Of a stretch of DNA of 64,000 nt, positions 34,328 to 42,391 are shown one piece after another. Location of the stretch: NCBI RefSeq assembly GCF_001592735.1, contig NZ_LUKE01000004.1, positions 91,514 through 155,513 on the forward strand. The letters run 5' to 3'. A program made the position numbers and the translations under genes. Position 1 is the stretch's first letter. Each line of letters starts with the position of its first letter. The notes beneath the pieces were generated by a model. That model saw nothing but the letters and a program-made list of their open reading frames with translations. It made no database searches and had not been told where the DNA came from. The DNA comes from Bdellovibrio bacteriovorus (GTDB lineage Bacteria; Bdellovibrionota; Bdellovibrionia; Bdellovibrionales; Bdellovibrionaceae).

Positions 34328-36412
34328 ATGTTGAGACAAGCCGTTCTCATATTATTATTTGTCATCGTTGCTGTTAAGGCAGCCTTTGCCGCCGATTCTG
34401 AAAAAGGATTGTACCTGACCTTCGAACAACGAATGGCGATCAGCTATGCACTTTTAGCGCAAGGTGAATCCAGTGAAAAAAAGGCTGAAATCGTTCAACG
34501 GGGTAAAGACTATCTTAAAGGTATGTTAAGTCAGCCCATTGAAACCGTCGCGGTTAAAAGCTTCGCAGATTTTTTAAAAGCCATGCGTGGTGAATGGCCG
34601 AATACTCACAGCTTGGCTTTAGACGTTGAGATCTTAGAAAAAGCGGGACCTCGATCTATTAAAATGTTCACCTCCCAAAGTCCTCGCGTACAAAAACAAA
34701 TTGAAGACTACATGAAGTGGCAACAAGTGCAGCTGTTAAAAATGGCGGGCTCTGAAGGAGCGGCTATTGGTGAGGCAGCGAAAAGTTTTGGCGGTCTTTT
34801 AAAGACCATGGCTACAAATCCCATGGCGCAAAAATTAGCTGAAGGCTGGCTTTTGGATCAAAGTGAAGCCGTCCTGGCGGATCGAATGAAAGAATTAGAT
34901 CGCGTCGGTGAAAAAGTGGCGGAGTCAAGTTTTGCAAAACAGCAAGATCCCACCTCGCGCATTTTTATGCAAACTCTTCTTAGTGAATACTTTGCGCGAT
35001 TAAATCCTTCCTCTAAAAAATTAATCGTGAGTTCCTTCTTGGGTGGCGATTTGTTAATGGACGATATGAAAAAATTTGAACTGATGGTTCAAAGCAGTGG
35101 TCCGGCGTTGCAAAAACTTCTGCAAGTCGTGGCTCGTCAATCAAATCTTCCGCGTGAAGTCTTGGCGGTGTTTCGTCGCCTGGAAAGCTCTGTCAGCCCA
35201 GTTCCATGGGTTCTTGTTGATGAAATCGTGAAACAAGAAAAGAAAAACTATGACTTTTCTTATTTCGAAAAGAAACCTTTGGGCGTAGGAACAATGGCCC
35301 AAACTCATCGCGCAAAAATCAAAACTCGCGGTGAGCAGTCCGTGGTGCCGCGCTTTATTAAACCAGATATCGCCCTGCGTGTGGAAGAAGATCGCAAGAT
35401 CTTAAGCGAAATAGGTCGCATCTTGGATTCAAATCCTGACTTTATCCAAATGCAGGTGCCCAAAGTCAGTCCGGTTGTGGACGACATCATTAAAACGATC
35501 GTAGCTGAACTAGATCAAAACGCGACGATCGAACGTCAAAAACAAGCCAAAGTCTATGAACGCGTAGTTCCGTTTGTTTCGCCAGAATATAAATCTGAAC
35601 TTGAATTCCATGTTCCGAAGATCCACGAACCAAAAACCAAAGACTCAAAATTGATGGTTCAGGAGATGGTTTATGGCGATAAGTTAGATGCCGTAGCTGA
35701 AACTTATCAAGACGCGATTCCGGGTCTTAAAAAAGCTATCGTGGAAGCCATGGCTCGCACATGGGCGCAAGAAGCCTTGTTTGGATCGGGTTTTTATCAC
35801 TCGGATCTGCACCAAGGTAATTTTATGATTGACGTCAAAGAGCCGCGTATCATGGTCAATATCCTTGATTTTGGTATGGGCGGAACGATCTCTAGCGACA
35901 TGCAACGGCAAGTGATGGTTTTAGGTGTCGGGACCGACATCTTGAGTGCGGAATTAATTGCGCGCGCTTTCTGGGATCTAAGTAATAAGGCCAAAAATCA
36001 AATCAGCGAAAGTGATTTTAAAAAGGCCGTTGTACAAAAGGTAAATCTGATTGCCAAAGGTAAAGAGCCTAATATCAGCATGGAGTTATGGATGGCTTGG
36101 GCCTTAAACCGCAACTTGGCTTTGCCCTATGAATTTGTCAGCTTAAACCGTGGCATGGCCATCATGAATAAGCTTTTAGAAGACTCCGGCAGTGCTTTAG
36201 ATCTAACTAAGATCACCAAGTCCATCGCAAAAGAAAACCCACGCATCGTTTATAATAACTTGGTGGTGAAAGAGCGTCTTTCTGCCGAGGACCTTGTGCG
36301 TTTAGGGTGGAGCGAGATGAAAGCCATGTTCCAAAAAGAGCCACCTCGATTGCGCACCTTGGGAATGCCAAAAATACCGGCGCTAATTAAGTGCCAAGCC
36401 GTCTTTCAATAA
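34328..36412 (+). CDS. Exported ABC1/UbiB-like kinase-fold protein
   Basis: The 694-residue protein has a convincing signal peptide (RQAVLILLFVIVAVKAAFA, likely cut before AD) ahead of an ABC1/UbiB kinase-like domain. KPLGVGTMAQTHRAK corresponds to the Ala-rich loop, FIKPDIAL to the strand after the lysine, HSDLHQGNFMI to the catalytic HxDxHxGN segment and LDFGMGG to DFG. In place of the expected nucleotide-binding lysine (usual VAVKVQ) the sequence has VVPRF, with R342. UbiB proteins normally act in the cytoplasm on coenzyme Q or lipid metabolism; an exported form with Lys to Arg is unusual. Start follows AAGGA. Confidence 0.8.
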   Translation: MLRQAVLILLFVIVAVKAAFAADSEKGLYLTFEQRMAISYALLAQGESSEKKAEIVQRGKDYLKGMLSQPIETVAVKSFADFLKAMRGEWPNTHSLALDVEILEKAGPRSIKMFTSQSPRVQKQIEDYMKWQQVQLLKMAGSEGAAIGEAAKSFGGLLKTMATNPMAQKLAEGWLLDQSEAVLADRMKELDRVGEKVAESSFAKQQDPTSRIFMQTLLSEYFARLNPSSKKLIVSSFLGGDLLMDDMKKFELMVQSSGPALQKLLQVVARQSNLPREVLAVFRRLESSVSPVPWVLVDEIVKQEKKNYDFSYFEKKPLGVGTMAQTHRAKIKTRGEQSVVPRFIKPDIALRVEEDRKILSEIGRILDSNPDFIQMQVPKVSPVVDDIIKTIVAELDQNATIERQKQAKVYERVVPFVSPEYKSELEFHVPKIHEPKTKDSKLMVQEMVYGDKLDAVAETYQDAIPGLKKAIVEAMARTWAQEALFGSGFYHSDLHQGNFMIDVKEPRIMVNILDFGMGGTISSDMQRQVMVLGVGTDILSAELIARAFWDLSNKAKNQISESDFKKAVVQKVNLIAKGKEPNISMELWMAWALNRNLALPYEFVSLNRGMAIMNKLLEDSGSALDLTKITKSIAKENPRIVYNNLVVKERLSAEDLVRLGWSEMKAMFQKEPPRLRTLGMPKIPALIKCQAVFQ

Positions 36413-36433
36413 GGGAAATCTCATTTTGAGCCT

Positions 36434-36459
36434 TAAATAGACTAAGGAATAGCCGATAA
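36434..36459 (+). promoter_or_regulatory. FliA (sigma-28)-type promoter
   Basis: TAAA at 36434-36437 and GCCGATAA at 36452-36459 are separated by 14 bases, near the sigma-28 consensus TAAA-N15-GCCGATAA. The next gene starts at 36467, so the transcript would begin almost at its ATG and be leaderless. It suggests control with the flagellar or attack-phase regulon. Confidence 0.6.
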
Positions 36460-36466
36460 GTAGAAC

Positions 36467-39385
36467 ATGCGCGTTTCACCCGTGAGTTCTATTATTTACA
36501 AGTTTTTCTTAGTCTTCGGGCTTTTGCTCACGGGTTGTACTGAGCGCGCCATGCAAATTGAGTTTCTGGCGAAAAATATTCTTTCTTCCTATGAGTTCAA
36601 AGCGACCAATGCGATCAACGATACCGATATTCCGCCAGCAAACGATGTTGTTCCTTTTCAAGTTGAGTGTAGCAAGTCGGTGATCGATGCGGAAGTCTTC
36701 GATACCTCCACGCAAAGTTTTAAAAAACTCAAAGAGCTTGATACAAATGCAACATTTGATTGCGTTGAAAATCAAACAGCCAGCTTTTCATTAACGTATA
36801 GCCAAGTGGGGGCTGTTGCCAATCCGGTCGCGGCGGGTGATCAGCGGCGCAATATTCAAGTTCGCTTGACGGTCAAAAACCTCACGGGCGAGGTTAATAC
36901 CTATCAGAAAAACTTTTCGGCTTTTTTTGCGGCACCTGCCGTCACAATTCTCACGGCGAGTAATATCAATGCTTCAAGCGGCACGGGGGCGGCCGGTACA
37001 TCTTATAACGTGACCGGCACTTGTGATGTTCGTAGCGGCCATGTGACGGTGTCCATTCCTTTTGCCACCGCGCAGACGGTGAGTTGTTCAGCCAGTGGAA
37101 CTTACACTGCGGACCTAGTAACGACGGCGGCTTTGACGGACGGAACAGTGACTCTTTCGGTAAAGCACGCTTCAGGGGCTCCGTATTACGCTTATGGTTC
37201 GGCATCTAAGGACATCGTGATTGATCGCACCTTGCCTGCCTTGAGTATCACTTCGCCCACCTCAAGCGGCTATGTGACAAGTGCGGATGTTACAAACGGA
37301 AAGTACAGCGTTTCGGGAACTTGTGAAACGGGCCTGACGGTCACGGTGACATCAAACCCTACGGCTTCGGCCACCACTTCGTGTGTGAATGGTGCTTTTA
37401 CAGCCCTCATGGATGTGGTGCAAGGTTCTGTCAATTTAACTGCTTCGCAGACTGACAGTGCTGGTAACGTCGGCAGCTCGTCGCGCACTATTGGCGTTGA
37501 TACGATCGGCCCTGATGCTTTTACGATTTCAGGAATCCGGTCTTCGAATACGGACAGTTTTTCGGATCTCTCGGTTGATAACATTTTGACGGACACTTTG
37601 CCGCAAATTCATTATACGGCGGCGGCAGGGGCAGACAATGGTTATGAAATCAAGATTCGCCAAGTGGGTTCCTCGGGGGCTCTAGGGGCCGAAGTGTGTT
37701 CGCAAACGGCTTCAAATGTCGGTACTTCGGTGAATATGACAAATTGCACCTTGGCGATGTTGACCCAAGGAGCTACGTATCAGATTTATATCGTCGCCAA
37801 CGATCCTCACGGCAATAAAACATCAGCGTCAAATGATGGGTATCAGTTCACGGTCAATTACCCACTTCCGCGCCTCACTAACAACTTAACTTTTACCAAT
37901 ATTGCGGCGGGGGTCTATGCGCCTTTAGATACGGAGATAGGCATCGATCTTGTTTTTGATAGACCGGTTCGTATCACTTCCGGGACGCCCTATATCGTTC
38001 TAAACACTGTTTCCGGTGGCCGAACGATTGCCATGACTTCACTGAATGGGACTAATAAAAGAACAATCCGTTTTACCTATAAGGTCGCCGCGGGAGAGTT
38101 TGCAACACCGCTAAATTTTAAAACCTTGGCCATCACCGGTAATATCGTTGATGATAGAACGGGAATTTCAGCAAATCTGACTATTCCTTCGGGCCTGGTG
38201 GTGGCGGGGACGAATGCTTTCAATGTCGATACGGTAGCGCCGCCGTCGGTCACCAATCTTTCTTTATCCAGCGTTCGTCCATTTTATAATGAATCACCAA
38301 TTATTAATTTTACTGTTCCCGCAGACATCAACGGCAGTGCGCTGACGGTTCGTGTTGTCATCACAGGCTCAAATACCAATGCGACCTTTGGTGCCGTTTC
38401 CAGTGGAACACGGATGACGGGTCTTAACCTAGATCGGGGCTCGCTCTACACCGTGAACGTTTACACTATTGATCCCGCGGGCAACCTCAGTACCGCTGCA
38501 ACAAGCACCTTCACGTCGTTTGCTTGTCCTAATAATTTCCTTTACGTGTATGATGCGACTTATGCACCAACACCCTTTTGTATAGCACCCGTGGAAGCTC
38601 GCGGTCCCGTGACGGCTGTGCGCTTTGATTCCGGCTCTTACACGACCGCCCCGATTGAAGCGTCTTATAATCAAGCGACGCAAACAGGTTCAGGGTGTAA
38701 AAGCTTAAGCCCGGCCGCAAATTATGATTTACCAACACATGCGGAATGGAATGCGGTCGCTAATATTATTGCCAGTCGCGGCGATAACTGGATGCGCGGC
38801 ACGGTGGGCGGCTCACTGACGACAAACTATGTGTACCTAGGTGTGACTGGCGCCTCTTCGGGCAGTGGTGAGCCGATTGTGGTCGGCAGTCCTTGTTATC
38901 CGGGAACATGTGGATCGACTCCGGACCGACGCGTGCATTATTTGCCAGCGATTGGCAGTGGGGCGCTTCAGGAGCTGTGGGATTTTTCCGGCAATATGTA
39001 CGAGCTGCAAAAGGGAGCGGACACCACTCGCTATGAAACTTTAAATTACTCTGTGGGTAATCCTATCGCGGGCTTATTGCAAAACACCCATGGTGGAACA
39101 CAAAGCTGCTCCGTTTTAAGTCCGAATATTTTTCCGTATTACTGTGGATTTGGTTCGATTAACTTCAATTGTTCAGAGCTCAGCAACGTGGCGGCATGTT
39201 CGGGCACGCAGACAACCGTGGCGTATCCTTACATTTTGCGAGGCGGATCTAAAACATCTTCACGCAGTTATTCTCCGGAAGGCAATCAGCAAGTCAATAA
39301 TGCCGGGATCTTTGCCTCTTACCGAATGACGGATTCATCTTCAGTTCCTGCGTTGCAAGGCTTCCGTTGCGTTTATCATCCTTAA
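36467..39385 (+). CDS. Large lipoprotein with Ig-like repeats and FGE-like C-terminal domain
   Basis: The 972-residue protein has a lipobox (LLLTGC, Cys24). Several Ser/Thr/Gly-rich beta-sandwich repeats occupy residues about 170-690 (for example AAGTSYNVTGTCDVRSGHVT and KYSVSGTCETGLTVTVTS), of the bacterial Ig-like type. Residues about 700-972 resemble the formylglycine-generating enzyme fold: ELWDFSGNMYEL, YILRGGSK and GFRCV. It has many Cys residues and probably acts as a surface ligand or adhesin rather than a sulfatase activator. It has no Shine-Dalgarno, but a FliA-like promoter ends eight bases before its ATG. The stop overlaps that of matE by four bases. Confidence 0.75.
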   Translation: MRVSPVSSIIYKFFLVFGLLLTGCTERAMQIEFLAKNILSSYEFKATNAINDTDIPPANDVVPFQVECSKSVIDAEVFDTSTQSFKKLKELDTNATFDCVENQTASFSLTYSQVGAVANPVAAGDQRRNIQVRLTVKNLTGEVNTYQKNFSAFFAAPAVTILTASNINASSGTGAAGTSYNVTGTCDVRSGHVTVSIPFATAQTVSCSASGTYTADLVTTAALTDGTVTLSVKHASGAPYYAYGSASKDIVIDRTLPALSITSPTSSGYVTSADVTNGKYSVSGTCETGLTVTVTSNPTASATTSCVNGAFTALMDVVQGSVNLTASQTDSAGNVGSSSRTIGVDTIGPDAFTISGIRSSNTDSFSDLSVDNILTDTLPQIHYTAAAGADNGYEIKIRQVGSSGALGAEVCSQTASNVGTSVNMTNCTLAMLTQGATYQIYIVANDPHGNKTSASNDGYQFTVNYPLPRLTNNLTFTNIAAGVYAPLDTEIGIDLVFDRPVRITSGTPYIVLNTVSGGRTIAMTSLNGTNKRTIRFTYKVAAGEFATPLNFKTLAITGNIVDDRTGISANLTIPSGLVVAGTNAFNVDTVAPPSVTNLSLSSVRPFYNESPIINFTVPADINGSALTVRVVITGSNTNATFGAVSSGTRMTGLNLDRGSLYTVNVYTIDPAGNLSTAATSTFTSFACPNNFLYVYDATYAPTPFCIAPVEARGPVTAVRFDSGSYTTAPIEASYNQATQTGSGCKSLSPAANYDLPTHAEWNAVANIIASRGDNWMRGTVGGSLTTNYVYLGVTGASSGSGEPIVVGSPCYPGTCGSTPDRRVHYLPAIGSGALQELWDFSGNMYELQKGADTTRYETLNYSVGNPIAGLLQNTHGGTQSCSVLSPNIFPYYCGFGSINFNCSELSNVAACSGTQTTVAYPYILRGGSKTSSRSYSPEGNQQVNNAGIFASYRMTDSSSVPALQGFRCVYHP

Positions 39386-40725
39386 GGCTTTAAATAGCGA
39401 TTACTTAAAATATGAAATCTCAATGTCAGCAGACTGCTGGCGATGATCAGTGCGATCAGTAATCCGATCCAGACCCCCATGGGACCAACGCCCGCATGAA
39501 AGGCCAAAAAGTAACCCGTCGGTAAGCCGATAATCCAATACGCAAAAAAGGCGATAATGCCCGGAATCTGCGTATCACTCATGCCTCTTAAGGCCCCGAT
39601 GGAAACGGCTTGAATTCCGTCAAAGATTTGAAAAAGCGCTACGATAATGAATAAACCAGCCGCAATGGCGATGACATCGGGATCCGTGACATAAATTTTC
39701 GGCAAGTGCCAACGCAGGGACATAAACAAAACCCCGCACACGGCCATATAGGTGGCGCCAATTTTAATCGCCGTCATGCCGGCAAAGCGCGCTTGTCTGC
39801 GATCATCGCGCCCAATTTCATATCCCACGCGAATGCTGGCGGCAATGCCCACACCAATGGTCACTAAAAAAGTCATGCTGGCTAGCGAGATGGTGATTTG
39901 ATGAGCCGCCAAGGGGCTAGAACCAAACCATCCCATCATCACCGCCGCGGCGGAAAAGGCGCCGACTTCAAAAATATAAGTCATCCCTGTAGGAAGACCT
40001 AAGCGAATCAGGCTTTTGGTGAGATGGCGATCAAAGCGGTGCGACCATCTTTCGGTCAGATATTTTTTAAACATGGGATGGAAATGAACAAAGGCAATCA
40101 TGGCGAGGGCCATTAAGGTTCGGGCCATCAAGGTCGCCCAAGCGGCACCGTTGAGGCCTAATTTCGGAAAACCCCAGTAGCCATTAATTAAAACAAAGTT
40201 GCCTGCGATGTTAAACACAACGCCAAAAATCATCACCCCCATACCGACTTTGGTTTTTCCGATACCGTCGGTGAACTGCTTATAGGTTTGATAAAGGAGG
40301 CTGGGCAAAAGCGACCAGATGGTGATTTCAAAAAATGGAAGGGCCAGATCAATCACGTCCTTGGTTTGTCCCAAAAGATGCAGTTGGCTCATTAAGATGT
40401 AAAGAACGGCCACTAAAAAAGCACTTAAGCCCAAGGCAATTCCCACACTGTGATGAAGTAAAACTCCGCCCCGGGGATGATCTTCTTGGCCCTCAGCCTT
40501 AGCAATAAGCGCGGTGATCGGAGCTAAAACGCCAAAGGCAAAAATAAGAAATACAACAAAGACGCTGCCGGCAAACGCAGAAGCGCCTAAAGCCAAAGGG
40601 CCTAAGGAGCCGACCATAATGGTGTCTGCCAGAATAATCAGATTTTGGCCTAGCTGACCAACGATGATAGGGCCGGAAAGCTTCGCCAGAAGCCTTCCCT
40701 CATGCCAAAATTTAGACTGAGACAA
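39382..40725 (-). CDS. MATE-family multidrug efflux transporter
   Basis: The 447-residue protein has about twelve transmembrane helices and the MATE pattern: SGPIIVGQLGQNLIILADTIMVGSLGPLALGA near the N-terminus and GAWATLMARTLMALAMIAF in the middle. MATE proteins export cationic drugs and dyes in exchange for H+ or Na+. The start is TTG at 40725, overlapping the end of the Nfu gene by 14 bases, so it is co-transcribed with that gene. No ATG is suitably placed. The pairing with an Fe-S scaffold has no obvious meaning. Confidence 0.9.
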   Translation of the reverse strand: MSQSKFWHEGRLLAKLSGPIIVGQLGQNLIILADTIMVGSLGPLALGASAFAGSVFVVFLIFAFGVLAPITALIAKAEGQEDHPRGGVLLHHSVGIALGLSAFLVAVLYILMSQLHLLGQTKDVIDLALPFFEITIWSLLPSLLYQTYKQFTDGIGKTKVGMGVMIFGVVFNIAGNFVLINGYWGFPKLGLNGAAWATLMARTLMALAMIAFVHFHPMFKKYLTERWSHRFDRHLTKSLIRLGLPTGMTYIFEVGAFSAAAVMMGWFGSSPLAAHQITISLASMTFLVTIGVGIAASIRVGYEIGRDDRRQARFAGMTAIKIGATYMAVCGVLFMSLRWHLPKIYVTDPDVIAIAAGLFIIVALFQIFDGIQAVSIGALRGMSDTQIPGIIAFFAYWIIGLPTGYFLAFHAGVGPMGVWIGLLIALIIASSLLTLRFHILSNRYLKP

Positions 40726-41266
40726 CTTCTTTGATCTCGGCGAAAAGTTCTTTCATCCGTGTCTCAATACCTTCTTTTAAAGTGACTTGAGAACTGGGGC
40801 AGCCCGAGCAAGCGCCCTTCATGCGTACGAATAAAGTTCCGTCGACATATTTGTGAAACACGATATCGCCACCATCTAAGGCGACGACGGGACGGATTTC
40901 GCGATTAAGAACAGACTTAATATTGCGAACAATCGGTTCGTCATTGGCGTCGTCTTCCGGGCTTGAGACAAATTCAACAACCACGGGTTCTTCGTTATTT
41001 AAATGTTCTTGAATAAGACCGCTTAAAGGTTGAGCCAAAAGTTCCCAATCAACCCAGTCTTGTTTCGTGACGGTGATAAAGTCTGTTCCTATGTACACGG
41101 CGCTAGTCCAAGGGAAGCCAAAGATTTTTGAAGCTAAAGGAGAGCGCTCAGCGTCCTGAGCTGTAGGGCAATCAAAACCCTCATCAGCCACGTGGCGATG
41201 AAGCAAGAACTTCATTGTTGCGGGATTGGGAGTGGGTTCAAAACTGACGGCAGCAGTGGCGCTCAT
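40712..41266 (-). CDS. Fe-S cluster carrier/scaffold Nfu (Nfu_N + NifU domain)
   Basis: The 184-residue protein has an N-terminal Nfu_N domain (residues 1-90, with FEPTPNPATMKFLLHR) and a NifU C-terminal domain whose CSGC motif at residues 153-156 (C153, C156) binds a 4Fe-4S cluster at the dimer interface. This architecture matches mitochondrial/alphaproteobacterial Nfu rather than E. coli NfuA. It delivers clusters to apo-proteins in the cytoplasm. The start at 41266 follows AGAGG. A good -10 (TATACT) and -35 (TTGGCA) lie upstream. MATE follows in the same operon. Confidence 0.9.
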   Translation of the reverse strand: MSATAAVSFEPTPNPATMKFLLHRHVADEGFDCPTAQDAERSPLASKIFGFPWTSAVYIGTDFITVTKQDWVDWELLAQPLSGLIQEHLNNEEPVVVEFVSSPEDDANDEPIVRNIKSVLNREIRPVVALDGGDIVFHKYVDGTLFVRMKGACSGCPSSQVTLKEGIETRMKELFAEIKEVVSV

Positions 41267-41293
41267 AAAAACCTCTTTGGAATGAGTTGGCAC

Positions 41294-41320
41294 AGTATAT
41301 CACAGAGTACTTTCTGCCAA
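41294..41320 (-). promoter_or_regulatory. Possible sigma-70 promoter for the nfu operon
   Basis: On the minus strand, TTGGCA (41315-41320) and TATACT (41294-41299) are 15 bases apart, with a TGA just before the -10. The spacing is short but both hexamers are close to consensus. Confidence 0.45.
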
Positions 41321-41327
41321 GCTGCGC

Positions 41328-41356
41328 TTGCTTATCATTAGAAAAATAACTAATCT
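41328..41356 (+). promoter_or_regulatory. Likely sigma-70 promoter of the aldolase gene
   Basis: TTGCTT (41328-41333) and TAATCT (41351-41356) are separated by exactly 17 bases, which is the optimal spacing. The start point would be about 41363, giving a leader of about 84 bases. Confidence 0.55.
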
Positions 41357-41418
41357 TTCGGGCCGGAGGCCCCCGAACACAGGACCTGTGATTCGGAGCT
41401 AACGCAGTTCTATTCCGA
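41357..41418 (+). other. Three inverted repeats in the aldolase leader
   Basis: TTCGGGCC/GGCCCCCGAA (41357-41377), CACAG/CTGTG (41378-41390, with a GAC loop) and TCGGA/TCCGA (41393-41397 and 41414-41418) follow one another directly between the promoter and the aldolase ribosome-binding site. The first starts upstream of the expected start point, so it may be a DNA-level operator; the other two would be in the RNA. No known riboswitch class is recognised. Confidence 0.4.
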
Positions 41419-41446
41419 CATTATCAAAAAACAGGAGATATCCAAG

Positions 41447-42367
41447 ATGACGCCAAGAGTTAGAGAGATTTTAAGCTGGTACGGAGCCGACAACCCAGGA
41501 ACTTTAACGAATTTAGCTCGTATCATGAATCATGGACGCTTGGCGGGAACTGGAAAAATGGTCATTTTACCGGTGGACCAAGGTTTTGAACATGGACCGG
41601 CGCGTACTTTCGGGATGAATCCAGATGGGTACGATCCCGCTTACCATGTGCAATTGGCGATTGAGTCTGGTTGCAACGCTTACGCCGCTCCACTAGGTGC
41701 GCTTGAGGTGGTAGCACGTGATTTCGCGGGCGAAATTCCATTGATCTTAAAGATCAATAACTCGGACACTCTTTACGGAGATAAACGTCCTATTTCGGCA
41801 TTAACTTCTTACATCGACGACGCTCTTCGTTTGGGTTGCGTGGGTATTGGTTTTACGATCTATCCGGGATCCGGCGAAAGAAAGCACATGTATGAAGAAA
41901 TCGCAGAAGCCTCCCGCTTAGCTAAACAGGCCGGCCTTGTGGTCGTGATCTGGTCTTACGCGCGTGGTGAACAGATTTCTAAAGAAGGTGAGACAGCGAT
42001 TGACGTGATTTCATACGCAGCTCACATCGCTGCGCAATTAGGTGCTCACATCATTAAAGTGAAACCACCAAGTTCACACATTGAGCAACCAGCTGCAGCG
42101 AAAGTTTACCAAGAACAAGGTATCAAGGTGGCAACAATGGCAGATCGTATCCGCCACGTGGTGCAAGCTTGCTTTGCAGGTAAACGTATCGTGATCTTCT
42201 CGGGTGGTGATTCAAAAACAACCGACGTTCTTTTAAAAGAAGTTTCTGAATTGGCGCAAGGTGGAGGCTTTGGATCCATCATGGGACGTAATGCTTTCCA
42301 ACGTCCTAAGGCAGAATCTATCAAGCTTCTTCAAGACGTGATGGATACTTTCGCAGGTAAAAAATAA
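41447..42367 (+). CDS. Class I fructose-bisphosphate aldolase (FbaB/DhnA type)
   Basis: The 306-residue protein has ILPVDQGFEHGPARTFGMNP, LILKINNSDTLYGD and HIIKVKPPSSHI, the archaeal-type class I aldolase (DeoC/FbaB) pattern; the Schiff-base lysine is expected at or near K204. It cleaves fructose 1,6-bisphosphate to triose phosphates in glycolysis or runs the reverse in gluconeogenesis. The size fits FbaB-type (about 300). The start follows AGGAGATATCCAAG. The lysS gene is 24 bases downstream and probably in the same operon. Confidence 0.9.
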   Translation: MTPRVREILSWYGADNPGTLTNLARIMNHGRLAGTGKMVILPVDQGFEHGPARTFGMNPDGYDPAYHVQLAIESGCNAYAAPLGALEVVARDFAGEIPLILKINNSDTLYGDKRPISALTSYIDDALRLGCVGIGFTIYPGSGERKHMYEEIAEASRLAKQAGLVVVIWSYARGEQISKEGETAIDVISYAAHIAAQLGAHIIKVKPPSSHIEQPAAAKVYQEQGIKVATMADRIRHVVQACFAGKRIVIFSGGDSKTTDVLLKEVSELAQGGGFGSIMGRNAFQRPKAESIKLLQDVMDTFAGKK

Positions 42368-42391
42368 TTTTTTGGAGTCAAAAGAGTAAAG

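Noticed and set aside
41357-41440. Possible tRNA or known riboswitch upstream of the aldolase gene
   Set aside because: No acceptor/T-loop pattern and no recognised riboswitch core.
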